A stretch of DNA of 64,000 bases from Phoebastria nigripes. Lineage: Eukaryota; Chordata; Aves; Procellariiformes; Diomedeidae. Below, in pieces: positions 42,801 through 54,800 of this stretch. The stretch spans positions 1,910,611 to 1,974,610 of the forward strand of contig JAYKAV010003166.1 of NCBI GenBank assembly GCA_035582835.1. The letters are read 5' to 3'. The position numbers and the translations under genes were made by a program. Position 1 is the stretch's first letter. The number at the start of each line of letters is the position of its first letter. Under the pieces are notes generated by a model. That model worked only from the letters and a program-made list of their open reading frames with translations, did no database searches and was not told the DNA's origin.

Positions 42801-45800
42801 AAGTTTCTCTTCAGCTCACCATCTCTGCTACTAATTGAACTTACACAGCTATCATTCAGGGTACTCTATTAAAACCGAATTAAAGAGAAATTACACACAC
42901 ACACACTGTGTGTACTTTCTAAAGCAAGATGGGGGGAAGGGGGAACCCTAATGTCTTGTAGAGTCCCTGGGACTCTCTAACTTCTGTACCATGCTTCATA
43001 TCAAGACCATTCATGCTGAACACATTCCTTAGCTGCAATTATCAGAATATACCACCAACAAGATGTGGTGGTAACAACAGTATCAGTTCAGATATAAGAT
43101 TTCCTAAATTTAGAAATTCCTTNAAATATAAAAATTCTATTTTAGATACATGCTTTATAAGAGAACAATGTAATGCTGAATTGAGGAAACAGAAAAGTGA
43201 TCTTAAAGTCATCTTTAATAGAGAAGTAAATACAATACTTCTAATTCACTATTGCGAAGCAGCCCGATTTGCAGCAGCTCGAGAACAGAAGAGTAAGAGC
43301 GCAGATCACAGAAACGAGAAAAACCTCTCCCCTATTTTCTGTAGCTAAACCTCCTTGCCAACTCCTAAAGAGTCAGCAGTTGAGCAGAGGCCATGAGGCT
43401 GGAAATTGAGACTCAAGTCTATCCTTCACTCAATTTGCTTACCAAGACTCAGAAATTGATCAGAAGGGAAAGAGGTAAGTCTCAATCAGGACACTCACTC
43501 CCGTTCAGGACTAAGATTCAAACAGACAAAAAACAACCACCACACAAAAAACACACCACACCAAAAAAACAACCAACCAAAAAAACGAACACAACAAATT
43601 GAACTGCCTACAACCAAAAAAACGAACACAACAAATTGAACTGCCTACTACCAGAGAAGCACACTAACGGCTGGGTTGCTGGTTAATCCAGGATTTAGGA
43701 AAGCATTCTTAGCTCGGCCAAAAAGTCTATCATTTTCAATACTGAGATTATAAAGCTTTCAGAAGAAACGCAGGGGGGAGAAATGGATTATCAGTGCAAG
43801 ACATTTCTCTACAAAGTTATCAGCTCTGCTTAGTAAGCCTCTACAGATAAAAATTAGATTATTCATTTCAACGGTGATCTAAAGCAGAAGTTCCAGAATA
43901 CAAACTCAACTGCAAATTTCAGTCATACAACATCTACCCATTCATCAAGGACTCAAAAAGTCCTAACAGGCCAGGGCAGAATGAAAACAACACAGGATGA
44001 CAATTTCTTAGTTTTCTGATGCATGTTTCTGGTCTGCCTGTACAGAAGACATTCCTGTTCCACTCCAGCATTAATGTCTCACTCTGCTTAAGCGCCTGCC
44101 TGTGTATTCACCCCAGATAAGTTAAAGAACTAATTAGACAAGAGTTATGTCTGTGCAATTTTAGTTCTTGTTCCATAAGAGTTATAACTTTGCTGATGAA
44201 AAAACATTTTACTTTAAAGAAAGGAGCTGCTACTAATGGAGAAAAGCTACTTCAGTGAAGGGAACACTGAAAATTCATTGGTTTTCAAGAGGTTCTCCAA
44301 AACACGCATCAAAGGAATGCAATATGGGATGTGCAACCAACATAGCTATGCTCCTGTTGTAACATTTCTACTTCTGGGTGGAACTAAAACATACCAAAGC
44401 AAAAGGTACGGCTTTGTCAATATATGCTGTATCCATAACAAGAATGCCAAGTGTAGCATTTTATTTCCATGCAATCGCGTTTATGCCACTGGTAAGGCAA
44501 TACCAAGTCTGCTTGTGATGCGATTCCAACCAAATGCAGCAAACTGACTTGTTGTGTTTTTTTATTTTTAGATATATATGTATACATAGATATCAAAAGT
44601 CAGACAATTTCTCATGACCCACCCTCTTAAAACAAATTACACTACAGCTTTGGCACAAGATCACCCGTTAGCAGACACCCAAGAATCCACAGGGAAAGAA
44701 GAATCTTGATAGAAGAACAGATTCTCTGCTCTCTTATGACAACCTTAATTTTTTATTATTATATTAATTTAGGAAAGACATCTTGTTAAAGACTAATAGC
44801 CACTTCATACCCTTTTATATTTTAACCACTTGTATTGACAGGGGAAAGATTCCAGTTACCATATCTGCACCTTCCACCACACCACCCAATGACAAACATA
44901 CCAAAGACCATCCAAGACTGGTAGGCAGCAGTCCTGACAATCCAAATATCCCAGACTAATTTCAAAATTCAAACAATCAAACATCCCAAAAATGATCTTT
45001 CAATGACAGATAATCAGACCCAAAACATCATAACAGTTCCAGTCGGCCAGCCTGTCAAGTACACACTACACAGTAGTACACGCTACTACAGCCTTAAGTC
45101 AGTGCCGGGTCAATTCATATTTGTTATATTCTTTTAAGCCCCCACCCTCAGCTGCTAAGGCAACTTATTACCATCCCACTCTTAACCAAACCTCAGCAAC
45201 AACTGAGGTCTAAGACTGATACTGAGAGGCGATCATGTGAGGTTTGGCAATGCCTTCGAGCACTAACTACTACAAGCTGCAACAAGGATCCAAATCAGTG
45301 ACATGTGCTGTATGCAGCACTGCCAGTTCTTGCAGTTTATTCCCACGTCTTGTAATACTTGACATTCCTAAAAGCCCCATGTCCTAGAATTGATTACTAA
45401 AATTGTTATATAAGCGGTTGTTAAAAAAGTACATTTTGAAACCTCACTGATGAAGTTTAAGCTGACGATCAATACATACATCAAAAACAGGCAAACAGTA
45501 TATGCTTTCTAGGCCTTATTTTAAAAATTGAGATTGTAGATGTGTTTTAGGTATAGGGTTGGCAATGCTTTATCTGGAAGTGAAGAGCAGTGACGGTGTG
45601 CTAAGTGACACAAACTAGCACAGTTACAGCCCATGGAGGGATGGTGATGTGACTATGTGCATGCATCATATCTGGTCATCCTCTGTTCCTTAATCCAAAC
45701 AGCCAAGTGACTATTTATGGGAGGGAGAGAGAGAGAGAGGGAAGGAAAAGAAAAAAAAAAAAAGAAAAAAAAAGAAAAAAAAAAAGCATCAGGAAATTTT

Positions 45801-48800
45801 TAGATCAAGTCCAGACAAACTCACTTCTGGATGCACTAACCATTTTGTAACTGAGTCTCAACAGATAAACATGATACAGAAAATCAAATCATACAGAGCT
45901 CATTCTGCATGATTTTTTGCACAGAGCCCATTACAAGTCTATTTCCTTGTAAGAAGCTTCCTCTTGCAAACCTGCTGCATGCTCTAATGTCTGGTACTAA
46001 CCTGCACTGAAATACTGTGACCCAAGTACCCAGAGCATCACTACTGCAGGGCCTACACTCTATGGTCATCACAAACCTCTTTGGCGCCTCTTAGCCACAG
46101 CAAGAAAAGTCTAAATTTCTCTTTACTCATTCTACCAAATATCTACTCCATTTTAGCCGCTTCAAAAGAACAGGGAAAATTCCCGACAGCTCGTCAGGTG
46201 CCAGCCTGTTTACAGTGCCAGTCAGTACAATCCAAGGCTGCAGTGAACACTGAGCAAAAATATAGTAATAACAGGCAGACTGCCAGAAATCTGAACCAGA
46301 AAACACAAATCTTGCCCCAAAACCATGGGGTAAACTTGCCTACATGCAACATTCATAAGAACTGCCTGCAATTCCTAAATTCAGTATCACCAAAATGAGG
46401 TCTTAATATGCTTTTATTGACAATAGGAAGCACATTCCTACAATGGCTTTGATTTCTGTCAGATGAATGAGAGCCTCCAATTCATTAAGTCTATTTAAAT
46501 AAAGCTTAACAAAACACTATTTACAAGAAATATTACAGAAATATTTACTGATGTTATAATTCACTACATTTCATAACACACAAGTGCCTGATTACTTACA
46601 CAAGCAGCCTTTGAATCGTGTTCCGATACGGTGCCGTGCCAGTTGGATTATTCCCCACTGACACCCACTGCATTCCTCAGACTGTTAAAATGTCAAAAGG
46701 AAGAGTGGCATTTGCCTGAAGATTGTTCACACAGCACCCGTGAGCNCTCCAGCAGCTAGACCTCTTGCGAGGGCATAGCTCTGATTAGTTACAAGAGCTA
46801 CACAAATGCAAACAGATCCTTATGACTCAATGTCTGCTTCTGATCCGCAGCAAGAACAGCTTTTCTTTTAAGTGGACTCCAGAAACGTTAGTTTGGTACT
46901 ATTGTAACTGAAGACACCAGTCTGTGCCCTCACCCCCCCCCCCCCCAAAGTTGTGCTTTGCTTAATGCATAAACACATGACTATAGCCTGACATCCTAAG
47001 TGACAGGACAGAACACCAAGTGCTGCACCCAAGTCATGAGAAAATACAAGTGCAAGTTAGTATTCTGCGTCTACAGGTTCAACTGTGTTCCCATTTGCAA
47101 TTCAGGCATTTCCTCTTATTGGAATATTCTTTCACAGCACCGTGAGCCAAGATTTTTTCTTCTTCTAGTAAAGCCCCGACTCTTACAGGTAGCACAGATC
47201 GGGAATATGCAATCTCAGTATACATGAGAAGATACATGATAAAGATTAAGGTTTTTTAAAAAGACGAAATTTAAAAAACATTAATCACCCAATAACAACT
47301 ATTTGTACCATCTTGATCGTGCATTTTTCCTGCTACAACCATTACAACCATCTTCTTTATTAGGTACCAGATACTACCTTTGCTCATATTAAATAAGCCC
47401 ATAATTAGCCTAGCTGCTAAAACCAACCTACTTCAGCTAAGGTGCTATTAAATTTATTCTTTGGAACATGTAAATATTTATAGGGTTTAGTGCAGTTAAG
47501 TAAACTTGGAAAATAAGCAAGAGCTTACAAGCATATCTAGAAAACTAAATCCTGTTTGCCCTAATTGCACAGTCCCAATGACTTCAGAACAGCCAGATGT
47601 AGAAGTTTCCGGAGACAATACTATAGCAGCAGCCTTTATTTATTTCACTACCTTTCCGATAGTTCTGGAGCACACTGGCTGCACAACTTGCAAATGAAAT
47701 AAGCAAATTCTTTCAAATAGACTGATGCAGTTCTGCCATTTTTCTACAGGGCGGCACAGAGGCTGGGGAGACAGAACTGGGCAGCAGCACTGCCTTAGCA
47801 GGTCAGGACAGGGTCCCACCAGCTCCACAAACAGTTCCCAACAGCAGCAAGGTTAATATGCAGTGAGAGAGACTAAAAGCAAGTGAGAACAGAGAATAGT
47901 AACCCTCACTTCAACCACATTTGCTGTCAATTTAGTTAAAGGTTCCTCAACAATACCTCAGTTGAACTGCTGTGGACACAAATGAGCAATTGCAGAGCAG
48001 CAAAAAGCAGTGGGACACACAGCCTGCAGTAGCTGATCCTGCAGTAGGCNCCTGACCCTCAAAAACTGTAAAAGCATCACTGTGTAAGAGGCACATACGC
48101 AGTCTTGCATATACTACAGGGCAGGCATTCTAAATCTTTGAAAAGGTTGAACAGGATTAAGCTGAAATGAAACAAGCAAAACCAAAGAGAATTAATTTCA
48201 ATAATATACCTGCTAAAATAAATACAACATTTTTTGCTAAATTAATGGAAGACTGCGAAGATGCCTCTGTTTAGATAAAATATCTAAAGAACAATCCAGA
48301 GATTTGAGATTTCTTTGATTCAAGGAGGTAGGAATGCTATGGTAAACAATGCATTCTCACATTTGAGTAGACTACAGAAGGAAACACTTCATCTTAAGGG
48401 GGTCATTGTGCCTCGTATGTGAGACAATTGTAATCAACTTCACTATTCCTTGAACTGCTTGGTAATAGAAGGCAAATGTCTCAAACAACCAAATTACACA
48501 TTTTAAAAGTCAGAAGTAGAGACAGATCCCTCTGTAACATACACCAGATCAGAAACATGGAGCCCTGTGCTGCTTCTCTTCTGCTACAGATACAATTGCA
48601 AGTGGTCTACATCATATATGTGCTCTCATTTACTCATCTACAGACCGATCCTAAGATTGGTTTAAGTGCCAAGGTGACCTTCCAGCAAGTGAGGGGGCTT
48701 ATCAACTGACACATTAAAACCTAATTCTGACACTTGTTAAAAATCTTACTGCACCTCTAGCACCGAGTGCACCGAGGAGCTGTGGTTTGACCACGCAAGC

Positions 48801-51800
48801 CGTAGCATTCTCTGGAGCTCAGCCCTCACCCTCTTCCAACTATTCACCAGGGGCACATCAGGTGGCCATAAAGTTTTATTGTCAGTAACTACTCCATTTC
48901 AGCATTTTGAGCACCAAAAACATTCAGTCTGAGAAGAATTTCTCCTCTTAGAGGAAGAACTCCTTTGCAAGCAAATATGACACACCAATTAATACAAAAG
49001 AGGGGGGTTGTCTGAAAAACCTTTATGGGCCTCTAACCACACCCTTCAGTTCATTCTCCTCTTTCTTCATTTCCACGACCTCCCTTGTTAGTATTAGCAC
49101 ACAATCAACAGCAGATCACTCTCTAGGTAATGACAGCTTGAGACAGAACCTTCTGTATACTAAATTTTTTAAATTCTTCAAGCTCAGCAACCTGCATCAG
49201 CTTAAAAGTAAGTAAATAACTTCCAAGAAGACATGTACCTTAAACTTGAAGCCATCCAATGCATGAGAGTATGACTATCGCCTGTTCTTTTTTCCATGCA
49301 AACAGCTCTTACCCCTACATACAGTCCATGTAGTATGTTTCTAACATACCATTACGAGACAAAGCAGCACACATCTAAGAAGAACTGCTGAAAGATGTCC
49401 TTATCCTCTCTCCTATCTGTCAGAGGTATCCACACCCCTTGTTGCATTAAAGGCCGATCGGTTGCTTGCAGGGTTGCACCCTAAACGGAGGCTGGACAGT
49501 GGAAAATCATGAATTATATTAAAGTTAACCATCAGTGCTTCCAAGGCAAGTTTAAATAACTGTTTTTAACTTGATCATTTATTCAATTATTTTTAGCATA
49601 AAATGTCACTGAGTGTTTAAAAGTAGTAGTCAAGAGACCAAAATAAAAGTGTGTTTCGGGAGTTAAGATTTTCTACCAATGAGTAAGGCACGGCAGCGTT
49701 TTACCTACTCTGAAAGATACACACACACACACACAAGTGTAGAGTAGTTATGACAGAACATATGTATAGGACACAGATGACAACACAACAAGATTTCTTA
49801 TCCAGGTGAAAGTTGTAAGCTTAGATCATTGTTACCTGGCACAGCAGACAAGCATGCCAAGTCATGCTTCTCAGTATCACAAAGGAGCGGGAGAAGGAGG
49901 CCAGGCTGTACAGCTCGCACCAGGGACTCNTCCCCCCCAACCATCCCAACAGGCACTGTTTGTCATATTTAGCCAAGGCCAGCATGGCAGGTAATCACCT
50001 GTCAGTGACTAATTCATGCTACACTTCCCCAAACAGTTCAAGCTAGCCTAAACTGACACCAGCAAGGAACAGTGCATGACCCTTCCCTGCCTCCAGCAGC
50101 TTCTTCCCACCCATACACTTCCTACTCCCTTATTACAGCATAAACAACTCTAGCAAGGCTTAGCTGTACCATGGATGTGATGAGGAAACCAGTCTGGGTT
50201 TACTAGAACAGCAAAACAAACAAACAAAACAACCACCACACCCCCCCACAAAAATATCCTCTAATCAAGCTCATCAAGCTTCATTTTTAGCAAGATCAGT
50301 TTCCAGACGCACTTCATTGTACGTTGGCATGCAAGCATGCCAGGAGGAGGACAGAAACAAGCAGCTGGGAGGACTACTTTGGGTGGCAGTGCCAGCTGAA
50401 AGCACCTTGGTACGTCAGTCCCTTCAGACTGCCTTTACTGTCAGTGAAGAGCCACATACTCTGCAAGACAGAGACCAGGAGGTGGCCTCCATCTCTCCTG
50501 TAGCTGCAGTCTGGGATACTGTCCAGCCAACTTCATACCTAAACCTGGACAGAACGACTCTCCTTTCCCACAGGGTTTGTGAATGTTTGGGTAACACATT
50601 TGGCACCATTTCAGAAAACTGAAGGGAGAAAAGGACAGCGGAAAAAAAAACCTGTAAGAGAGATAAAGTAGTTGACAAAGGAAAAACTAAGCAGACACAT
50701 ATGTAGGAATACTAGGAATGAACTAACAGTCCTTTTAAGGATGTACTGCAAAACAAGATTCATTACAGATTGCTCTAAATATTTTGGATTTGTTTAAGAA
50801 ACACACTCCTAGTTGTTTGTTTCACACAGCTAAGAAGAATGCATGTCTACTTGGTTTTGGAGACGCCATCCACAGCAGGGGAAGCCTGGCCCAGGATGGC
50901 AGTAGCTACCTTACTGACCTGAACCGAAACAGAAGAGCTTACTCTCTTGCAGCAGTTAATAAGCAGGATTGGAGGAGAAATGAAAAGGACAAGAAATGCA
51001 GTTTACTCTTAATCTGTGGGCTACAGTTCAAGCTCAGGAGTCAAAGACACAAGAATCCCCAGCAGTGCCCTGCAGCAACCACACTCCACTAGCACCACTG
51101 TAAAACCCTGAAGTGCCGGGAGAGGGGAAGCTTCAGCAAGTACTGAAGTGTAAGCCCCAAGCAAACTCTGAACGCTAGAAAGGTTTTGTAGTCTTGACCA
51201 CCTTCATCCATTTGTACTACTTAAACCCACAGCCAGCTGTAACCAGCTTCACCAGGCCCCATGGCAGTACTGCTCTGCTTACACATCAGATTCCCTAAGC
51301 CCCACAGGCCACCAAACCTCTCTTACAGTCTCTTTAGCATAGATACCATGAGTTATATAAAAGACAATGGAGCTTAATTTTAAATATACATTAGCTTCCC
51401 CCCNCAAGAACTGAGAGTCATCTCAGACTTCACATTAACCTTTTACTAGGCCAGTACAGTAGAAAGCATTGGTGTCCTTGCAGAAGCCATTTATAATTTC
51501 TCATTGTAACTCAAACCGGCATTTGTAGCAAGTCATGTTATTCAACAACCATACTTACTAGATGTTCTGCTTTGATTTTAATAAATTTTAACCAAATTAC
51601 CCAGTTCTAAAATCTCATCCTTTTGAGAAAGAATCATTTGACAGATACATCCACTGCTGCAAAAACCAAGTCAATAACAAAAATAACATTCAAGTACATT
51701 TACTTGCAGAGTTTGAAAGGGGGAATGCCGCTAACCCTTCTGATTCGGAAAGAATACCCTCCATCAAGGAAATTATTCAGGCTGAAATGCAAGAGTTGCA

Positions 51801-54800
51801 CTCATCACATTTTGTACAGCCTAGATTTGCAAGGAATAGAAGCCTTGATGGCATATTTATTTACTGAGGTGGGTAGAGCATTAATGTAGGTCTCCAACAA
51901 AACAAAAAAAACACAAACATGCACACACAGGTGCTTTTCTAAATCCACAGAAGATACACATCTATCTTCATGTTTCAGCTAAAAAGAACAGATGTGGAAA
52001 AAAAAGCAGTCTGATACATGTTTTTCAAGAAACTTGACATTAAATTTAAAATCTAGTAAAAATAATTTTATACTAGATTTGAGATGCAAAGAGGGAGTTC
52101 AACTAAACAGCTGTCCTAAAGTATCAAACATTTTCCTTGGTACCTTCTGAAGATAGTATCTTCTAAGAGAAAAGAAAATAACCAGTCTGCCAAGAATTAC
52201 TCCTACTCCTGCTCCTCTAATCTTTATTTTTAACTTCAGGGAAAGCTACACTTTGTACATCCAAAAACTTTAAACTGATACATCTCTCCCACGTAAGACA
52301 GACTCAAAGCAAATGGACCCTCCACAACGGATTGAGCTTAAACCCAGAGGTGCGCAGTCTGAAGTTACCGAATCCTAACAAGGCACCACTTGTCAGCTGG
52401 ACTACGGCAACAGACTACATACCTTACTCCATCAGTTTTCACAAACTCACTTGACATTTAACATGAACTTGTCCTATTTTATAATTGTGTTTGGCCAAGG
52501 ATTGACAAGTGTTCAGCTCAGCTAAAAGTTCACAAGAGCTCCAGCTAGCTAACAACAGTAACTCACTAAGTCACAATAACTCAGTTGATTTCAATGGTAA
52601 GAACATATGCTTCAGGCAAAATTGTTCAATTGACAGTTAAATTGTTTTAAGTATGTCACACTAAGACAACAAAACAACCAGCACAGATGTGGCTTATTGC
52701 TTTTAAAATTACTGGTTAAACTGGTATACCTTTCCAATATAGATACGCTCTGCAAAACATCCAGAGACAACCACAAAAGAATCTATGAAGCTTTCATCGA
52801 TCTTCCTATGGTTATTCCTGCTACAAGGAGTATTTGGAAAAATATGACATCTGTGATATGCAAAATGAAATTCTGAAATGAAAGATTGATAATTAACAGC
52901 TTCGGTTGCTGGTTTTTTCTCCTCAGTTAAAAAGTTGAAGTGTAGTAGGTAAACACTTACTTAAGTTACACTGTAACTTAAACAAGTTACAGAAAGGAAT
53001 CCATGAAATCTTTCAGCAGATCAGTAGTAAAGATCAGCACACAACTCCATNTGCATTCTCACTTTCTCATCAAGATCCCCTCAAAATACCTTCAAACTAT
53101 TTTCATTTTATAAGAACCAAATCATTATTGCCTTACAAAATTTCTATGAACATAGGTTTGAGTTTCACNTACAATCGTATAGTCACAAGCAACATTAAAT
53201 ACTTGCAAGACTCACGTTCTTAAATATAAACACAACCATTCCCACACAGATTAAATCTGAAAGTGTGAAATATTTTAAGTAACATTGGAATAGTAAAAAA
53301 AATTCACTTTTCAAAAAACAGAGGAAAAAAACCCTAATATTTAATATAGTTGCTATCAGAATGCAAGATAGACTCTGGGAAGGCACAGGAATGACGTCCA
53401 ACAATTGATCGTGGGTATTTACTAACTTATGAAATACCATACAGAATTTCAATTGCTTCATTTCAGAAGGAAAAAGCACTGCATGTCTGCTAGCATGCAC
53501 AGAGCTGAAGGTATCAGGAAATACTGAGGCATCTGACTAGTCTCAAAAGGAAACGTGCTTGTCCAACTATTCACGCAACACAAAAATAAACTGGAATATT
53601 TATTAGCTCAGAGAAACCAAACCCATGATACCCATAAAAACATTTACACCTGATCAAATGTATTAAATAAAGCAGCTCCACAAATTAGTTTTTCGATTTT
53701 AACAACCATGAAGTGACTTCATGAAACACTAAGGAACAGTATGAGACATACTAGTAGCACCAGAGTTTCAAATGAAGTGTTTTACTCTAAAAATAGTTGT
53801 GTATTTCAAGTGTTTAACCTGCTTGTATGCTAGGGCACAAGATATCTGCTTCTGGGAAGTTACAGCACAAAAGTTAACTCACAAGGTCAATAACTGAAGA
53901 AAACCCTGCTCTCACATGTCTCTGTTCTTTAACAGCATTGGGAGAATTATCCAGAATTTCCTTAGGAAAGCACTAAAATACAAAACAAAATTGGTATTTG
54001 AATTTTTTGAAGCAGTTGACTACAAAAATACTTTCAGAAAGCCTGTAAACATTTACAACACAGTATCTATATTAATACAACATTATTACTTTCAAGGTCA
54101 GTATTACACATGCAGTTTCTTGGAGCTACATATTTTGGTGTTATTTTTAACATCTGACAGAGCATCTTGTACTGTTGCAAGCTCTACACTGTTTACAAAT
54201 ACTCCCAAGCTGCAGCTGCTGATTCTGCTAGCATATCTTGCCATAGCAAAAAGAATAGTAATTTTAATTATCCAGTAANGGCATTTTTTACAGTACTATA
54301 TGCATTGCATTTTTCTGTAGACTGGTTTTGTAATTTTTCCNCCTTTCGACAACTACATAGAACAACAGGATTTGGTTACAAGGATATCCATTTCTACAAA
54401 GGGTCAAAAAAGTCCAAGCATAATGGGGAAACATGTCTAACCCTGTTCAGATTATGGATGAACTCTGCACCCTCTCTTAGTGGTTGCTATTTCAGGAACT
54501 CCTACATTTGGTTTACTTTTTAAAATTAAAATGCAGAGATTAAAAAAAGCTGTTTCAAAATCAAATGTCAAGTTTATCTTTTAATTCTTCATTCTCCCAA
54601 AATACCTAACCACAGGCATAACAGTATAAGGTAGCAGCAAACAACTTACCAACACAAGCATTTAGAAACAGCCAGTCAGTCTTTTTCATTCTATTTTTTA
54701 TTTGCTTTAGTTTTTTGAAGTCAACTTCAAGTTCTTCCTTGCTGCCAACAGCTCCAGCCAATTCAATTCTTTGGAAGTCCATTTTCACATCAGATTCACG

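Larger units (their letters stand above)
42279..54649 (-). other. ZRANB1: ZRANB1 intron 1 between coding exons 1 and 2
   Basis: About 12.4 kb of AT-rich sequence with no recognised exon. Contains a 37-bp tandem duplication (43575-43648), CA repeats (42893-42905 and 49718-49735), a GA/A-rich tract (45721-45785) and a C14 run (46933-46946). Confidence 0.8.
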
